A stretch of DNA of 6,635 nucleotides from Burkholderiales bacterium (GCA_031257235.1 JAIRPA010000143.1:1-6635); one strand, 5' to 3'; positions 1 to 6,127 are shown, numbered from the stretch's first letter. Notes: generated by a model not told the origin, from the letters alone. A program made the numbers and translations.

Positions 1-23
1 TTCTGATTCCTGATTCCTGAATC
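1..23. repeat. Short tandem repeat, 7-bp unit, at the left edge
   Basis: Two exact copies of CTGATTC (3-9, 10-16) are followed by a one-mismatch copy, CTGAATC (17-23), which runs into the slyD stop codon (22-24). The array touches the window edge, so its full length is unknown. The last part can also be read as a small inverted repeat (GATTC/GAATC). It lies just downstream of slyD. I see no T-rich terminator in the bases available, and its role is unknown. Confidence 0.5.
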
Positions 24-531
24 ACTTTTGGGCGCAACAATCGCAATCATCATCACAATCGCAATCGTCATCGCAATCATGATCATGATGTGCGTGACCG
101 TGTTTGATTTCGTCTTCGGTGGCTTCACGAACATCTTCCACCCGACAATCAAATAAGAGACGCAAACCTGCCAATTCGTGGTTGCCGTCCAACACGGCTT
201 TGCCGTCGGAAATATCCGTGACACGCCAAACGGTGTCGCTGTGGTCGGACGACAAAAACCCGCCGACCGAAATATCGGGCGGCAATTCTTTGACCTCCAC
301 CATGCGGATCAATTGGGAATCGTAATCGCCGAAGGCTTCCGCCGGCTCTAAGGTCACCTCCACGTGATCCCCGGCTTTTTTGCCGTTCAACGCCTCTTCA
401 ACTTTCGGAAAAATGCCGGAATAGCCGCCGTGCAGATAAGCCACGGGATGCGCGCTTTCTTCGATCAATTCTCCTTGATCGGACAACAAACGAAACGAAA
501 TGGAAACCACCGAGTTTGCAAATACTTTCAT
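22..531 (-). CDS. slyD: FKBP-type peptidyl-prolyl cis-trans isomerase, SlyD family, with Asp/Cys-rich metal-binding tail
   Basis: This 169-residue cytosolic isomerase and chaperone speeds cis-trans isomerisation at proline bonds. In the SlyD family the C-terminal tail binds nickel and other metals and helps hydrogenase maturation. The FKBP part is split: residues 1-70 contain AYLHGGYSGIFPKVEEAL and AFGDYD, the insert-in-flap chaperone domain spans roughly 72-118, and VLDGNHELAG (about 113-122) returns to the FKBP fold, ending in VEDVREATEDE. These segments match E. coli SlyD closely. The tail (144-169) starts His-rich (HGHAHHDHD) and then becomes CDDDCD repeated twice plus CC, so six tail cysteines replace most of the usual histidines. 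The start is ATG at 531, with AGGG (540-543) 8 nt upstream and AAGGA closer in. It lies 17 nt after the stop of the J-like/RDD gene, so the two are probably co-transcribed. Family assignment is firm; metal preference is inference. Confidence 0.93.
   Translation of the reverse strand: MKVFANSVVSISFRLLSDQGELIEESAHPVAYLHGGYSGIFPKVEEALNGKKAGDHVEVTLEPAEAFGDYDSQLIRMVEVKELPPDISVGGFLSSDHSDTVWRVTDISDGKAVLDGNHELAGLRLLFDCRVEDVREATEDEIKHGHAHHDHDCDDDCDCDDDCDCCAQK
40..75 (-). repeat. 18-bp tandem duplication inside slyD encoding CDDDCD twice
   Basis: Bases 58-75 and 40-57 are adjacent 18-bp units, identical at 15 of 18 positions, each encoding Cys-Asp-Asp-Asp-Cys-Asp (residues 153-158 and 159-164). Two more cysteines follow. 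The differences are synonymous (TGC/TGT, GAC/GAT), consistent with a duplication kept in frame by selection on the protein. Confidence 0.75.
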
Positions 532-548
532 GATCCTTGCCCTGTCAA

Positions 549-2480
549 TTACTTATTCAAGAGGTAAAAAATTTCATCTTGGGATTTTTTAATGTCTTCG
601 TCCAAAGAACGGTCGCGCGGCGAATAAAACTGCGCGATCCGAAACGCACGGATGGCTTCTTGGTGACGCCCCATGTGTTGCAGTGCCGTGCCTTGACAAC
701 GAAACGGCTCAGGATTGGCCACCGAAAGCCTCGCCCAAACCACACAGCTTTCATACGCGCGACGCCATTGTTGGCGCTCCATTAAAAGTTTGCTCTCTTC
801 GCTGACCCGAACAGCCTCTTCATGGAAGGCTTTAAAGTTGGCTTCCGCCTGCGAGGAAAACGTGGACGCAGAGGCGTCTAAAAGCGCGATCTCCTGACGA
901 TTGGGCTCAAAGGTGGAGACCACCTGCCCTTGCCACAAGATCAAAAAAAGCACCAACATCAACGCCGTGCCGCCAAAGGCGACTACCTGCGAATAAATCT
1001 GCAAAGGGGTGTACGAAACCATCGAATCTAAATCGCTGTCCCATTCGGTCTCTTCGTAAATCCGCACGGTGGCAAGCGCGCGCGCCGCGGTAAAAACAGC
1101 GAAGGGCCAAAGCCCAAAACCCACGCCCTGCCGCCACACGCGAAACGCACGGGTCAACGCCTGCTTCCAGCAATCGCCACTCATGCGCGACGCATACGGA
1201 TTGGAGACGGAAAACTGCACGTAAATCCCAAAAAGCCACTTGCCCAGCGTGGTGCCTACCGCCGCCGTCATCAATGCCTCGACCGGCACCCAAAGTAACG
1301 AGATGATGACCGGCGCGACCAGCGGATGATTGATGAACTCATTGGCGGCAGACGGAAGAATGCCGATGCTGTTTAATTCGCGCAACACGAAAAACAAAAA
1401 CCAGCCCCAAATCAGGTAATCAAAAAGCCTCGCTACGGCGCGACGCCAAATCGGCGCCACGGTGGTGCGTTGCAAACGTCCCCGCTCCAATTCCGCCAAA
1501 CGCAATTGGAATATCCAGCTGGATTCTTCGGCAAAAAGGTTGCTGCCCATGAACACCATGTTGCGCCGGCGCCAACCGCGCACCGCTTCTTCATTGGGCG
1601 GCGAGACGATGTGAAAGTTCGATCGAATGTGATCGGCGGGACGATGAAACCCCGCGGTGTAAATCACAAGACTTAAAAGCAATACCGGCAACCACAGCCA
1701 GATTTTGGAAAACTCAAAGGAGGAGACAACGATAGACGCGTTGGAAAAAAGCAACACAGCCGCCAAAAACAAGGCAAGCCCCGCGCCGATTAAAGCTGAA
1801 AGCGGGCTTTGTGCCACCACAACGGCTTCGGTCAACAAGGGGTGATAACACTGGGAAAACGTTTCCTTTTCTTCTTCTTTGGTTTTGCCGGAAAGCGTCT
1901 CCAAGGTCGTGACCGGATTTTTTAACGTCGGCGGCAAAGGCAGTTTGTGGTCACCGTTTTCTTCCGGCGGGGAATCGTTCCCTTGGAACACCTCGCGCAA
2001 CGTCGGAAGTAAGGTCGGAATGCGCTGCACCCAGGGTCTCACGTTGGTCGCCAGCAAACTTAATTTCGGGAATCTTGCGGCAGACGGCAAGCCCTCCGCT
2101 TTTTCGGGCGGCGCAATCACCTCTGTCGGCGCGTTTTCTGCCGCAGGGTCTGCCGGCATGGCGGCATTCGGCGGCGTGAGTTTGACGCGCGGCAACGCAA
2201 ACCGCGAGCGGTTCCCCGCCACCGCGCTGACCAAGTGCATCCGCTCACCGCCGGCGTGACGCGACTGTCGCCACTCTTTATCGTAAAGGTCGCGTCTTTT
2301 AGGGTGGGACAAAATCTGGCTGGCGTGATTGAAAAACCGCAAGGACTCTTCGGAAGTCCCGATGTTGTCGCGGGTTTTTTTATAAGCGTAGCGCAACAAA
2401 CGACGCAACGCGAACGTCACTTCTTTGTCGGAAGCGGCTTCCACAATGCCAAGCGCGTTATAAATAGATATGGATTTCAC
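549..2480 (-). CDS. J-like / RDD membrane domain / TPR-like fusion protein, function unknown
   Basis: This 643-residue inner-membrane protein has several recognisable parts. Residues 4-70 resemble a J domain in layout (SIYNALGI, a basic helix LRRLLRYAYKK, a final helix ending LSHPKRRDLYDKEW), but the HPD motif that stimulates DnaK is absent; KTRDNIG stands about where it should be. A Pro/Ala/Glu-rich linker covers about 95-205. Two hydrophobic segments lie near 226-247 and 259-276. An RDD domain follows (about 344-520), with RRAVARLFDYLIWGWFLFF, the signature GTTLGKWLFGI (409-419) and a last membrane segment near 500-518. Residues 545-640 are helical and look like one or two TPR units (WRRAYESCVVWARLSVANPEPF, then ALQHMGRHQEAIRAFRIAQFYSP). 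The start is GTG at 2480, with a weak TTAGG 9 nt upstream; it places the J-like domain at the very N-terminus. Its role is not known to me. Scaffolding or transport linked to protein folding is a guess from the domains and the slyD neighbour. Confidence 0.85.
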   Translation of the reverse strand: MKSISIYNALGIVEAASDKEVTFALRRLLRYAYKKTRDNIGTSEESLRFFNHASQILSHPKRRDLYDKEWRQSRHAGGERMHLVSAVAGNRSRFALPRVKLTPPNAAMPADPAAENAPTEVIAPPEKAEGLPSAARFPKLSLLATNVRPWVQRIPTLLPTLREVFQGNDSPPEENGDHKLPLPPTLKNPVTTLETLSGKTKEEEKETFSQCYHPLLTEAVVVAQSPLSALIGAGLALFLAAVLLFSNASIVVSSFEFSKIWLWLPVLLLSLVIYTAGFHRPADHIRSNFHIVSPPNEEAVRGWRRRNMVFMGSNLFAEESSWIFQLRLAELERGRLQRTTVAPIWRRAVARLFDYLIWGWFLFFVLRELNSIGILPSAANEFINHPLVAPVIISLLWVPVEALMTAAVGTTLGKWLFGIYVQFSVSNPYASRMSGDCWKQALTRAFRVWRQGVGFGLWPFAVFTAARALATVRIYEETEWDSDLDSMVSYTPLQIYSQVVAFGGTALMLVLFLILWQGQVVSTFEPNRQEIALLDASASTFSSQAEANFKAFHEEAVRVSEESKLLMERQQWRRAYESCVVWARLSVANPEPFRCQGTALQHMGRHQEAIRAFRIAQFYSPRDRSLDEDIKKSQDEIFYLLNK

Positions 2481-2541
2481 GGCGGCTAACCTAAGGGCTA
2501 AATAAAACGTTACACGATCAAAGTTTTCAATTTTACTGCCT

Positions 2542-2570
2542 ATTGAAGCGACTTATGCCACTTTTGTCAA
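2542..2570 (-). promoter_or_regulatory. Sigma70-like promoter for the J-like/RDD gene and slyD
   Basis: Read on the minus strand, a perfect -35 hexamer TTGACA (2570-2565) is followed by exactly 17 bp and then TTCAAT (2547-2542), which matches TATAAT at four of six positions. Predicted transcription would start near 2535, giving a leader of about 55 nt before the GTG at 2480. It is the best promoter-like site in this intergenic region on this strand. Activity is inferred from sequence only. Confidence 0.6.
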
Positions 2571-2573
2571 AAG
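2561..2573. promoter_or_regulatory. 13-bp palindrome overlapping the -35 box, possible operator
   Basis: CTTTTG-T-CAAAAG is a perfect dyad with 6-bp arms around one central base. It covers the whole -35 hexamer of the minus-strand promoter (2565-2570), a place where a bound repressor would block RNA polymerase. It is short and A/T-rich, so chance is a real alternative, and no regulator can be named. Confidence 0.25.
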
Positions 2574-2678
2574 AAATTACGGGGCGTCGCGTCTTATGTC
2601 TTTTTTGATTCCCGAAATGCGGTCTTTGGGGATGACCCTTTTCATTTTTTGTGACAAGCGTTGGCATCCCGTCACGCA

Positions 2679-2707
2679 TTGATGATGAATATATAACCTT
2701 CTATAAT
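2679..2707 (+). promoter_or_regulatory. Strong sigma70-like promoter for the secreted protein gene and yoaA
   Basis: TTGATG (2679-2684, four of six matches to TTGACA) is followed by a 17-bp spacer and a perfect TATAAT (2702-2707). The predicted transcription start is near 2714. This matters for gene calling: the in-frame ATG at 2706 lies inside the -10 box, so it would not be on this transcript. The first usable ATG is at 2742, giving a leader of about 28 nt. Confidence 0.75.
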
Positions 2708-2726
2708 GCCCGCCTTGCCCGCAATC

Positions 2727-2735
2727 AAGGAAGGG
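2727..2735 (+). promoter_or_regulatory. Shine-Dalgarno sequence deciding the start at 2742
   Basis: AAGGAAGGG ends 6 nt before the ATG at 2742 and lies within the predicted leader. It is much stronger than the GGAAAAG-like stretch (2766-2772) before the alternative ATG at 2778, which favours 2742 as the main start. Confidence 0.6.
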
Positions 2736-2741
2736 CGTAGT

Positions 2742-3506
2742 ATGGATTTTTTTGTTACGGAATACGGAAAAGTGAAAATGAACACCATGAATGCCACAAA
2801 AAAACTTTGCGCTTCAACGATCATTTTGGCAGGGTTATGCTTTAGCAGTGTTTTGTTTGCCTTACCGCCCACCAACGAAGCGGCGGCCATCAAGTCTTCA
2901 TCGGACACCGTCATTGCCACCGCTCCCGCAAAAGTCACCGGCAAGGTTTCGGCGCAACCCAACGCCAAATTTGTGTGTCCCAAAGCCGCCGACAAAACCG
3001 CGGTTTCGTGTTTTGTCAATGCCGCTTCGCATTTGTACGCTGTCTGTTCCCGCGTTAAAGCCATCGAAATGAACGAATTTGGTTACGCGCAATCCGAAGA
3101 AGGCGGCAACGGTTTTAAAAGCGAGTTTTGCCGCGAGAAACAACGCGCGACGTTACCGCATTACTTTGACGCGGCCATGAAAGAAGCCACGTCAAAACTT
3201 TCCTGTGAAGCGCAAATCGGCTTAGACGAACTGCACGGCGCGTGGCAGATTTTACTTTCCGGCATTCGTCCGCAACCCGATGAAGCCGAAGCCGATTACC
3301 GGCATCGTGTTGATGTGGCGTTTAACGCGTTTGAAGCGTATCAACAAGACATTCAGGCGGCGGTCACGAAAAGCAAAGAAGAGGCAGCGGCAAAGGCAAA
3401 AGCCGCCAAATCAAAAACCAAAACCAAGGCAAAACCCGCGCCCGTCAAACCCTGCCTGATCGCGTATCCGGCGCCAAAACCTGCCGCCAAAGCCGCCAAG
3501 AAATAA
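2742..3506 (+). CDS. Secreted (periplasmic) hypothetical protein with six mature cysteines and a Lys/Ala/Pro-rich tail
   Basis: I do not recognise this family. From 2742 the product is 254 residues. A basic stretch (NATKK) precedes a hydrophobic core (CASTIILAGLCFSSVLF), with probable type I cleavage after residue 40 (VLFA/LPPT). It is not a lipoprotein: the residue before C33 is Leu, which does not fit a lipobox. The mature part has a low-complexity N-terminus (about 41-75), then a likely helical region (about 76-205) with cysteines at 79, 90, 102, 130 and 155. A Lys/Ala/Pro tail (about 210-254) holds a sixth at 238. Six cysteines in an exported protein suggest disulfides. The ATG at 2778 gives a more typical signal peptide (242 residues total), whereas 2742 has the better ribosome site; both are in the same frame. 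It is promoter-proximal and its stop is 10 nt before the yoaA start, so it shares that transcript, yet the two products would act in different compartments. Confidence 0.75.
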   Translation: MDFFVTEYGKVKMNTMNATKKLCASTIILAGLCFSSVLFALPPTNEAAAIKSSSDTVIATAPAKVTGKVSAQPNAKFVCPKAADKTAVSCFVNAASHLYAVCSRVKAIEMNEFGYAQSEEGGNGFKSEFCREKQRATLPHYFDAAMKEATSKLSCEAQIGLDELHGAWQILLSGIRPQPDEAEADYRHRVDVAFNAFEAYQQDIQAAVTKSKEEAAAKAKAAKSKTKTKAKPAPVKPCLIAYPAPKPAAKAAKK

Positions 3507-3516
3507 GTCGCAAGCG

Positions 3517-5538
3517 TTGGAAGGCTCATCTCAATCGCACTCGGACATCGACGCGCTGTTTCAAAACAACGGCGCGTTGGCGCGCCAATTAAAATCGTTT
3601 TGTGTGCGCTCACAACAAATCGAAATGGCGCGCGCGGTAAAAAGCGCGATTGAACACCGTCAATGTTTGATTGCGGAAGCGGGAACGGGCACCGGCAAAA
3701 CCTTTGCCTATCTCGTCCCCACGCTTTATTCCGGCGAAAAAGCGATTATCTCCACCGGCACCAAAACCCTTCAAGATCAGCTTTTCTGGCGCGATTTGCC
3801 TTTGGTGCGCGATGCGTTAAAGCTCCCTTTGGTGGTGGCGCAATTAAAAGGGCGCGCCAATTATCTTTGTCTCCATAAGTTGGAAGCCGCGCAACAACAA
3901 GACCTTTTCCCCACCCCGGAAGACGCGCGTTATTTAACGCAAATTATTTCTTTTTCGCGCACCACCCCCACCGGCGACAAAAGCGCGTTTACCGAAATTC
4001 CCGAAAACGCGCAGATTTGGTCGATGGTCACCTCCACACGCGAAAGTTGCCCGGGAAGTCAATGTGCGCATGCGGACGATTGTTTTTTGCTCCGCGCGCG
4101 CAAAGAGGCTTTAGATGCCGACATCGTCGTGGTGAATCATTATTTGTTGCTGGCGGACATCATGTTGCAGGAGGAAGGATTGTCCGAGCTTTTGCCCAAA
4201 TGCAGAGCAATTGTCTTGGACGAAGCGCATCAGATTCCCGACATTGCGACAACCTTTTTCGGCGATTCGGTCGGCAGTGCCGAGATTGCCGATTTTGTTC
4301 GTGACGCGGAGGTGGCGATTCGCGTGTCTGCCGCCGACACGCCGGAGTTATTGCAGTTCACCGCCAAAGTGACCACCGCCTTGCGCCAAATGCGGTTGAC
4401 GATGGGAGACACTCCCCAAAAATTCGACTATAAAACCTTGTCGGCGCGAAGCGATTTTATGGAAGCCGCGCAAACCTTGGGCGACGCCCTGTACAAAGTC
4501 GGCAAAGCCTTGGAGGAAGTTGCCGAACGCGCGGAAGATTTAGGGGCTTTAGCCAAAACCGCGCAACGGATTCATTCAAGTTTTATCCACTGGTTTGCCG
4601 AACACACCACCGGGGACGACGCCCTGCCCGATGCCGATACCGATACTAAGACTCATGATGCTTTGGCAGGCGACGAAGGCGAAACCATTCGTTGGGCGGA
4701 CGTTTCGTCTTTTTCGTGGCAGCTTTATGTTTCTCCTTTATCGGTCGCGCCGATGTTTAAAAACATCGTCAAAGACTCGGACGCCGCGTGGATTTTCACC
4801 TCGGCAACCTTGGCAGTGGGCAACGATTTTTCGCACTTTCAACGCGAATTGGGGTTAGACGACGCACAAACAATGCGATGGGACAGCCCCTTTGATTTTA
4901 AAAACATCGCGCAATTGTATGTGCCGAGAGACTTGCCGTTACCCAGCGCGCCGGAACACACCGAGGCTGTGGTCAACGCCGCCTTGCCCGTGTTGGAAGC
5001 CAGCAACGGGCGCGCGTTTTTCCTTTTTACTTCGCATCGCGCTTTAAAGCGCGCCCACGAAATACTGATCAAGCTCTTTGAAGAAAAAAAATACCCGTGG
5101 CTCTTATTGGCGCAAGGCATGGCATCGCGTCCCGAATTGTTGAATCGCTTTCGTGAGGACGGCAACGCCGTGTTATTGGGCACGCAAAGTTTTTGGGAGG
5201 GGGTCGACGTGGCGGGAAGAGCGTTGGAGTTGGTCATCATCGACAAACTGCCGTTTGCGCCGCCCGATGATCCTTTATTGTCCGCGCGCATCAAATCCAT
5301 CAAAGACCGCGGGGGTGAACCTTTTTTTGAATGGCAGTTGCCGCAGGCGGCCATCGCATTAAAGCAGGGGGCGGGTCGCTTAATCCGCACCGAGCAGGAT
5401 CGCGGGGTGTTGATGATCTGCGACACGCGTCTGGTGGACAAAGGCTATGGCAAAAAGTTGTGGATGAGCCTGCCGCCGATGCGCCGCACCCGTGATTTGG
5501 CTCAGGTGATTAAGTTTTTTGGGTTCGGCAAAAAGTAA
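3517..5538 (+). CDS. yoaA: ATP-dependent iron-sulfur DNA helicase, YoaA type (DinG/XPD family)
   Basis: A 673-residue superfamily 2 helicase that unwinds DNA 5' to 3'. E. coli YoaA works with the clamp-loader subunit HolC (chi) in tolerance of replication-blocking damage. In order: RSQQIEM (31-37) upstream of Walker A AEAGTGTGKT (53-62); STGTKTLQDQL (79-89); four cysteines 118, 178, 183 and 189 spaced as 4Fe-4S ligands; DADIVVVNHYLLLAD (200-214); DEAH (235-238); TSATL (428-432); GTQSFWEGVDV (555-565); LVIIDKLPFAPPDDPLL (572-588); QGAGRLIR (617-624). Near-identity to E. coli YoaA around the cluster and in RTRD near the C-terminus favours YoaA over DinG. It is somewhat longer than the roughly 636-residue E. 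coli protein, largely through an Asp/Thr-rich stretch at about 365-391. The start is TTG at 3517: an in-frame stop lies at 3457-3459, no ATG/GTG/TTG occurs between, and the first ATG (3625) would cut off the RSQQIEM segment. No clear ribosome site is visible, so coupling to the gene 10 nt upstream is likely. Confidence 0.94.
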   Translation: MEGSSQSHSDIDALFQNNGALARQLKSFCVRSQQIEMARAVKSAIEHRQCLIAEAGTGTGKTFAYLVPTLYSGEKAIISTGTKTLQDQLFWRDLPLVRDALKLPLVVAQLKGRANYLCLHKLEAAQQQDLFPTPEDARYLTQIISFSRTTPTGDKSAFTEIPENAQIWSMVTSTRESCPGSQCAHADDCFLLRARKEALDADIVVVNHYLLLADIMLQEEGLSELLPKCRAIVLDEAHQIPDIATTFFGDSVGSAEIADFVRDAEVAIRVSAADTPELLQFTAKVTTALRQMRLTMGDTPQKFDYKTLSARSDFMEAAQTLGDALYKVGKALEEVAERAEDLGALAKTAQRIHSSFIHWFAEHTTGDDALPDADTDTKTHDALAGDEGETIRWADVSSFSWQLYVSPLSVAPMFKNIVKDSDAAWIFTSATLAVGNDFSHFQRELGLDDAQTMRWDSPFDFKNIAQLYVPRDLPLPSAPEHTEAVVNAALPVLEASNGRAFFLFTSHRALKRAHEILIKLFEEKKYPWLLLAQGMASRPELLNRFREDGNAVLLGTQSFWEGVDVAGRALELVIIDKLPFAPPDDPLLSARIKSIKDRGGEPFFEWQLPQAAIALKQGAGRLIRTEQDRGVLMICDTRLVDKGYGKKLWMSLPPMRRTRDLAQVIKFFGFGKK

Positions 5539-5547
5539 AACGCTGTT

Positions 5548-5577
5548 CGCCCAAAAGTAAACCCCTACTTTTGGGCG
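5548..5577. terminator. Perfect hairpin between convergent yoaA and psiE, probable two-way terminator
   Basis: The arm CGCCCAAAAGTA (5548-5559) and its exact complement TACTTTTGGGCG (5566-5577) form a 12-bp stem with a 6-nt loop, AACCCC. The stem begins 9 nt after the yoaA stop and ends 7 nt before the psiE stop codon. T-rich sequence follows on both strands: TCCTTTCCT on the plus strand, and TTTTACTTTT a few bases further out on the minus strand. Neither is a clean U tract, so termination efficiency is uncertain, but position and symmetry fit a shared terminator. Confidence 0.75.
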
Positions 5578-5584
5578 TCCTTTC

Positions 5585-5989
5585 CTATATTCGCCGAAGC
5601 GCGTTGGTATTGGCCACGTAAAGCGCGCCCAATAAAACAAGAATTGCGAAAGAATACGTCAACGTGGCCATGGGTTTTTCGTGGTCAACAATAATTAAGC
5701 GAACAATGGCGGTAATGCCGATATAGATAAAATATCTCAGCGGAAAGTGGAATTTGGAATCGAAGTATTTTGCAATCAACGCGATGAATTCAAAGTATAA
5801 AAACCAAATGATAATCGCCTCGATGAGCTGATACGCGTCGTTGTCCGGTCGATTGTTTAAGAGGATTTCAAGCAAATGCCACGTCTCGCGGATTAAAAAC
5901 GCCGATAAAATGGCGGCAAACACGATCAACATCATCGACAGCAAAAGCTTCATCCATTTTGAAAGTAATTTTGGCGATAAGCGAATCAT
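5585..5989 (-). CDS. psiE: Phosphate-starvation-inducible membrane protein PsiE
   Basis: This 134-residue inner-membrane protein has four predicted membrane segments (about 14-34, 57-76, 83-101 and 107-126). The central block is nearly the same as E. coli PsiE: FLYFEFIALIAKYF (63-76) runs into FHFPLRYFIYIGITAIVRLIIVDHEKP (80-106). Length also matches (E. coli about 136). The biochemical function of PsiE is not established; E. coli psiE is induced by phosphate starvation through PhoB and is also affected by CRP. The start is ATG at 5989, with only a weak purine stretch (GACGGA) directly before it; the nearby GTG upstream is out of frame and meets a stop at once. The stop is TAG (5587-5585), just inside the hairpin shared with yoaA. 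It is divergent from ppk1 across 138 bp, so two phosphate-related genes share a control region. Identification is firm from the conserved block. Confidence 0.93.
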   Translation of the reverse strand: MIRLSPKLLSKWMKLLLSMMLIVFAAILSAFLIRETWHLLEILLNNRPDNDAYQLIEAIIIWFLYFEFIALIAKYFDSKFHFPLRYFIYIGITAIVRLIIVDHEKPMATLTYSFAILVLLGALYVANTNALRRI

Positions 5990-5997
5990 TCCGTCAC

Positions 5998-6119
5998 GGT
6001 CAATTTAAAACGAGGTCAGTGTAGCGCGCCATTATTTCAAAATGATGACACGCCACAACCTTTGCGCCCTCCCTCAACCATGAAACAATCGGAGTAAACT
6101 TATACCTTTGCAATTGACC
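5998..6119. repeat. Inverted octamer AATTGACC, 8 nt before both divergent start codons
   Basis: AATTGACC occurs on the minus strand at 6005-5998, exactly 8 nt before the psiE ATG, and on the plus strand at 6112-6119, exactly 8 nt before the ppk1 ATG. Neither copy resembles a ribosome binding site, and neither gene has an obvious one. It could be a mirrored regulatory site or coincidence. The span given covers both copies and the sequence between them, which includes the candidate Pho box. Confidence 0.3.
6018..6051 (-). promoter_or_regulatory. Candidate Pho box and -10 element upstream of psiE
   Basis: On the minus strand GTGTCAT (6051-6045) matches the PhoB half-site CTGTCAT at six of seven positions. 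After a 4-nt spacer comes TTGAAAT (6040-6034), which matches at four of seven. Exactly 10 nt later lies TACACT (6023-6018), four of six matches to TATAAT. The 7-4-7 direct repeat with a 10-nt gap to the -10 is the geometry of PhoB-activated promoters such as E. coli phoA, where the box replaces the -35. The poor second half-site keeps this tentative. The gene's known phosphate-starvation induction in E. coli supports it. Confidence 0.42.
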
Positions 6120-6127
6120 CAAAAATT

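Noticed and set aside
24..34. ACTTTTGGGCG at the slyD end, shared with the hairpin arm at 5567-5577
   Set aside because: An 11-base match is expected by chance several times in a window of this size, and here it is simply the last codons of slyD; no paired arm is present.
40..90. CRISPR-like or microsatellite look of the repeated CAATCG/CATCAT stretch
   Set aside because: The repeats are adjacent with no spacers and are explained by the Asp/Cys/His codons of the slyD tail.
543..548. TTGACA on the minus strand between the J-like/RDD gene and slyD, as an internal promoter
   Set aside because: The best -10 at the right spacing is poor and lies inside slyD, so transcription would start after the start codon.
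907..1293. 128-codon minus-strand frame overlapping the J-like/RDD gene
   Set aside because: It lies within the RDD part of the larger gene in another frame and is rich in Gly, Arg, Val and Ala without a domain; it is a shadow frame.
1879..2259. 126-codon plus-strand frame opposite the J-like/RDD gene
   Set aside because: It is antisense to the Pro/Ala linker, whose biased codons keep other frames open. No promoter or ribosome site was seen.
2651..2675. GTGAC...GTCAC inverted repeat in the 2481-2705 intergenic region
   Set aside because: Arms of only 5 bp with a 15-nt loop are too weak to call a terminator or operator.
2672..3064. 130-codon minus-strand frame opposite the secreted protein gene
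   Set aside because: The plus-strand frame has a promoter, ribosome site and signal peptide, while this one has none and would run through the promoter.
4839..5441. 200-codon open frame on the minus strand inside yoaA
   Set aside because: It is fully antisense to conserved helicase motifs, shows no recognisable domain, and its composition (many Ser, Asn and Arg in a row with no pattern) is what a mirrored coding frame gives.
6091..6106. GGAG and TATACC upstream of ppk1 as ribosome site and -10 box
   Set aside because: GGAG is over 30 nt from the ATG, and no -35 or good Pho half-site stands at the right distance before TATACC.
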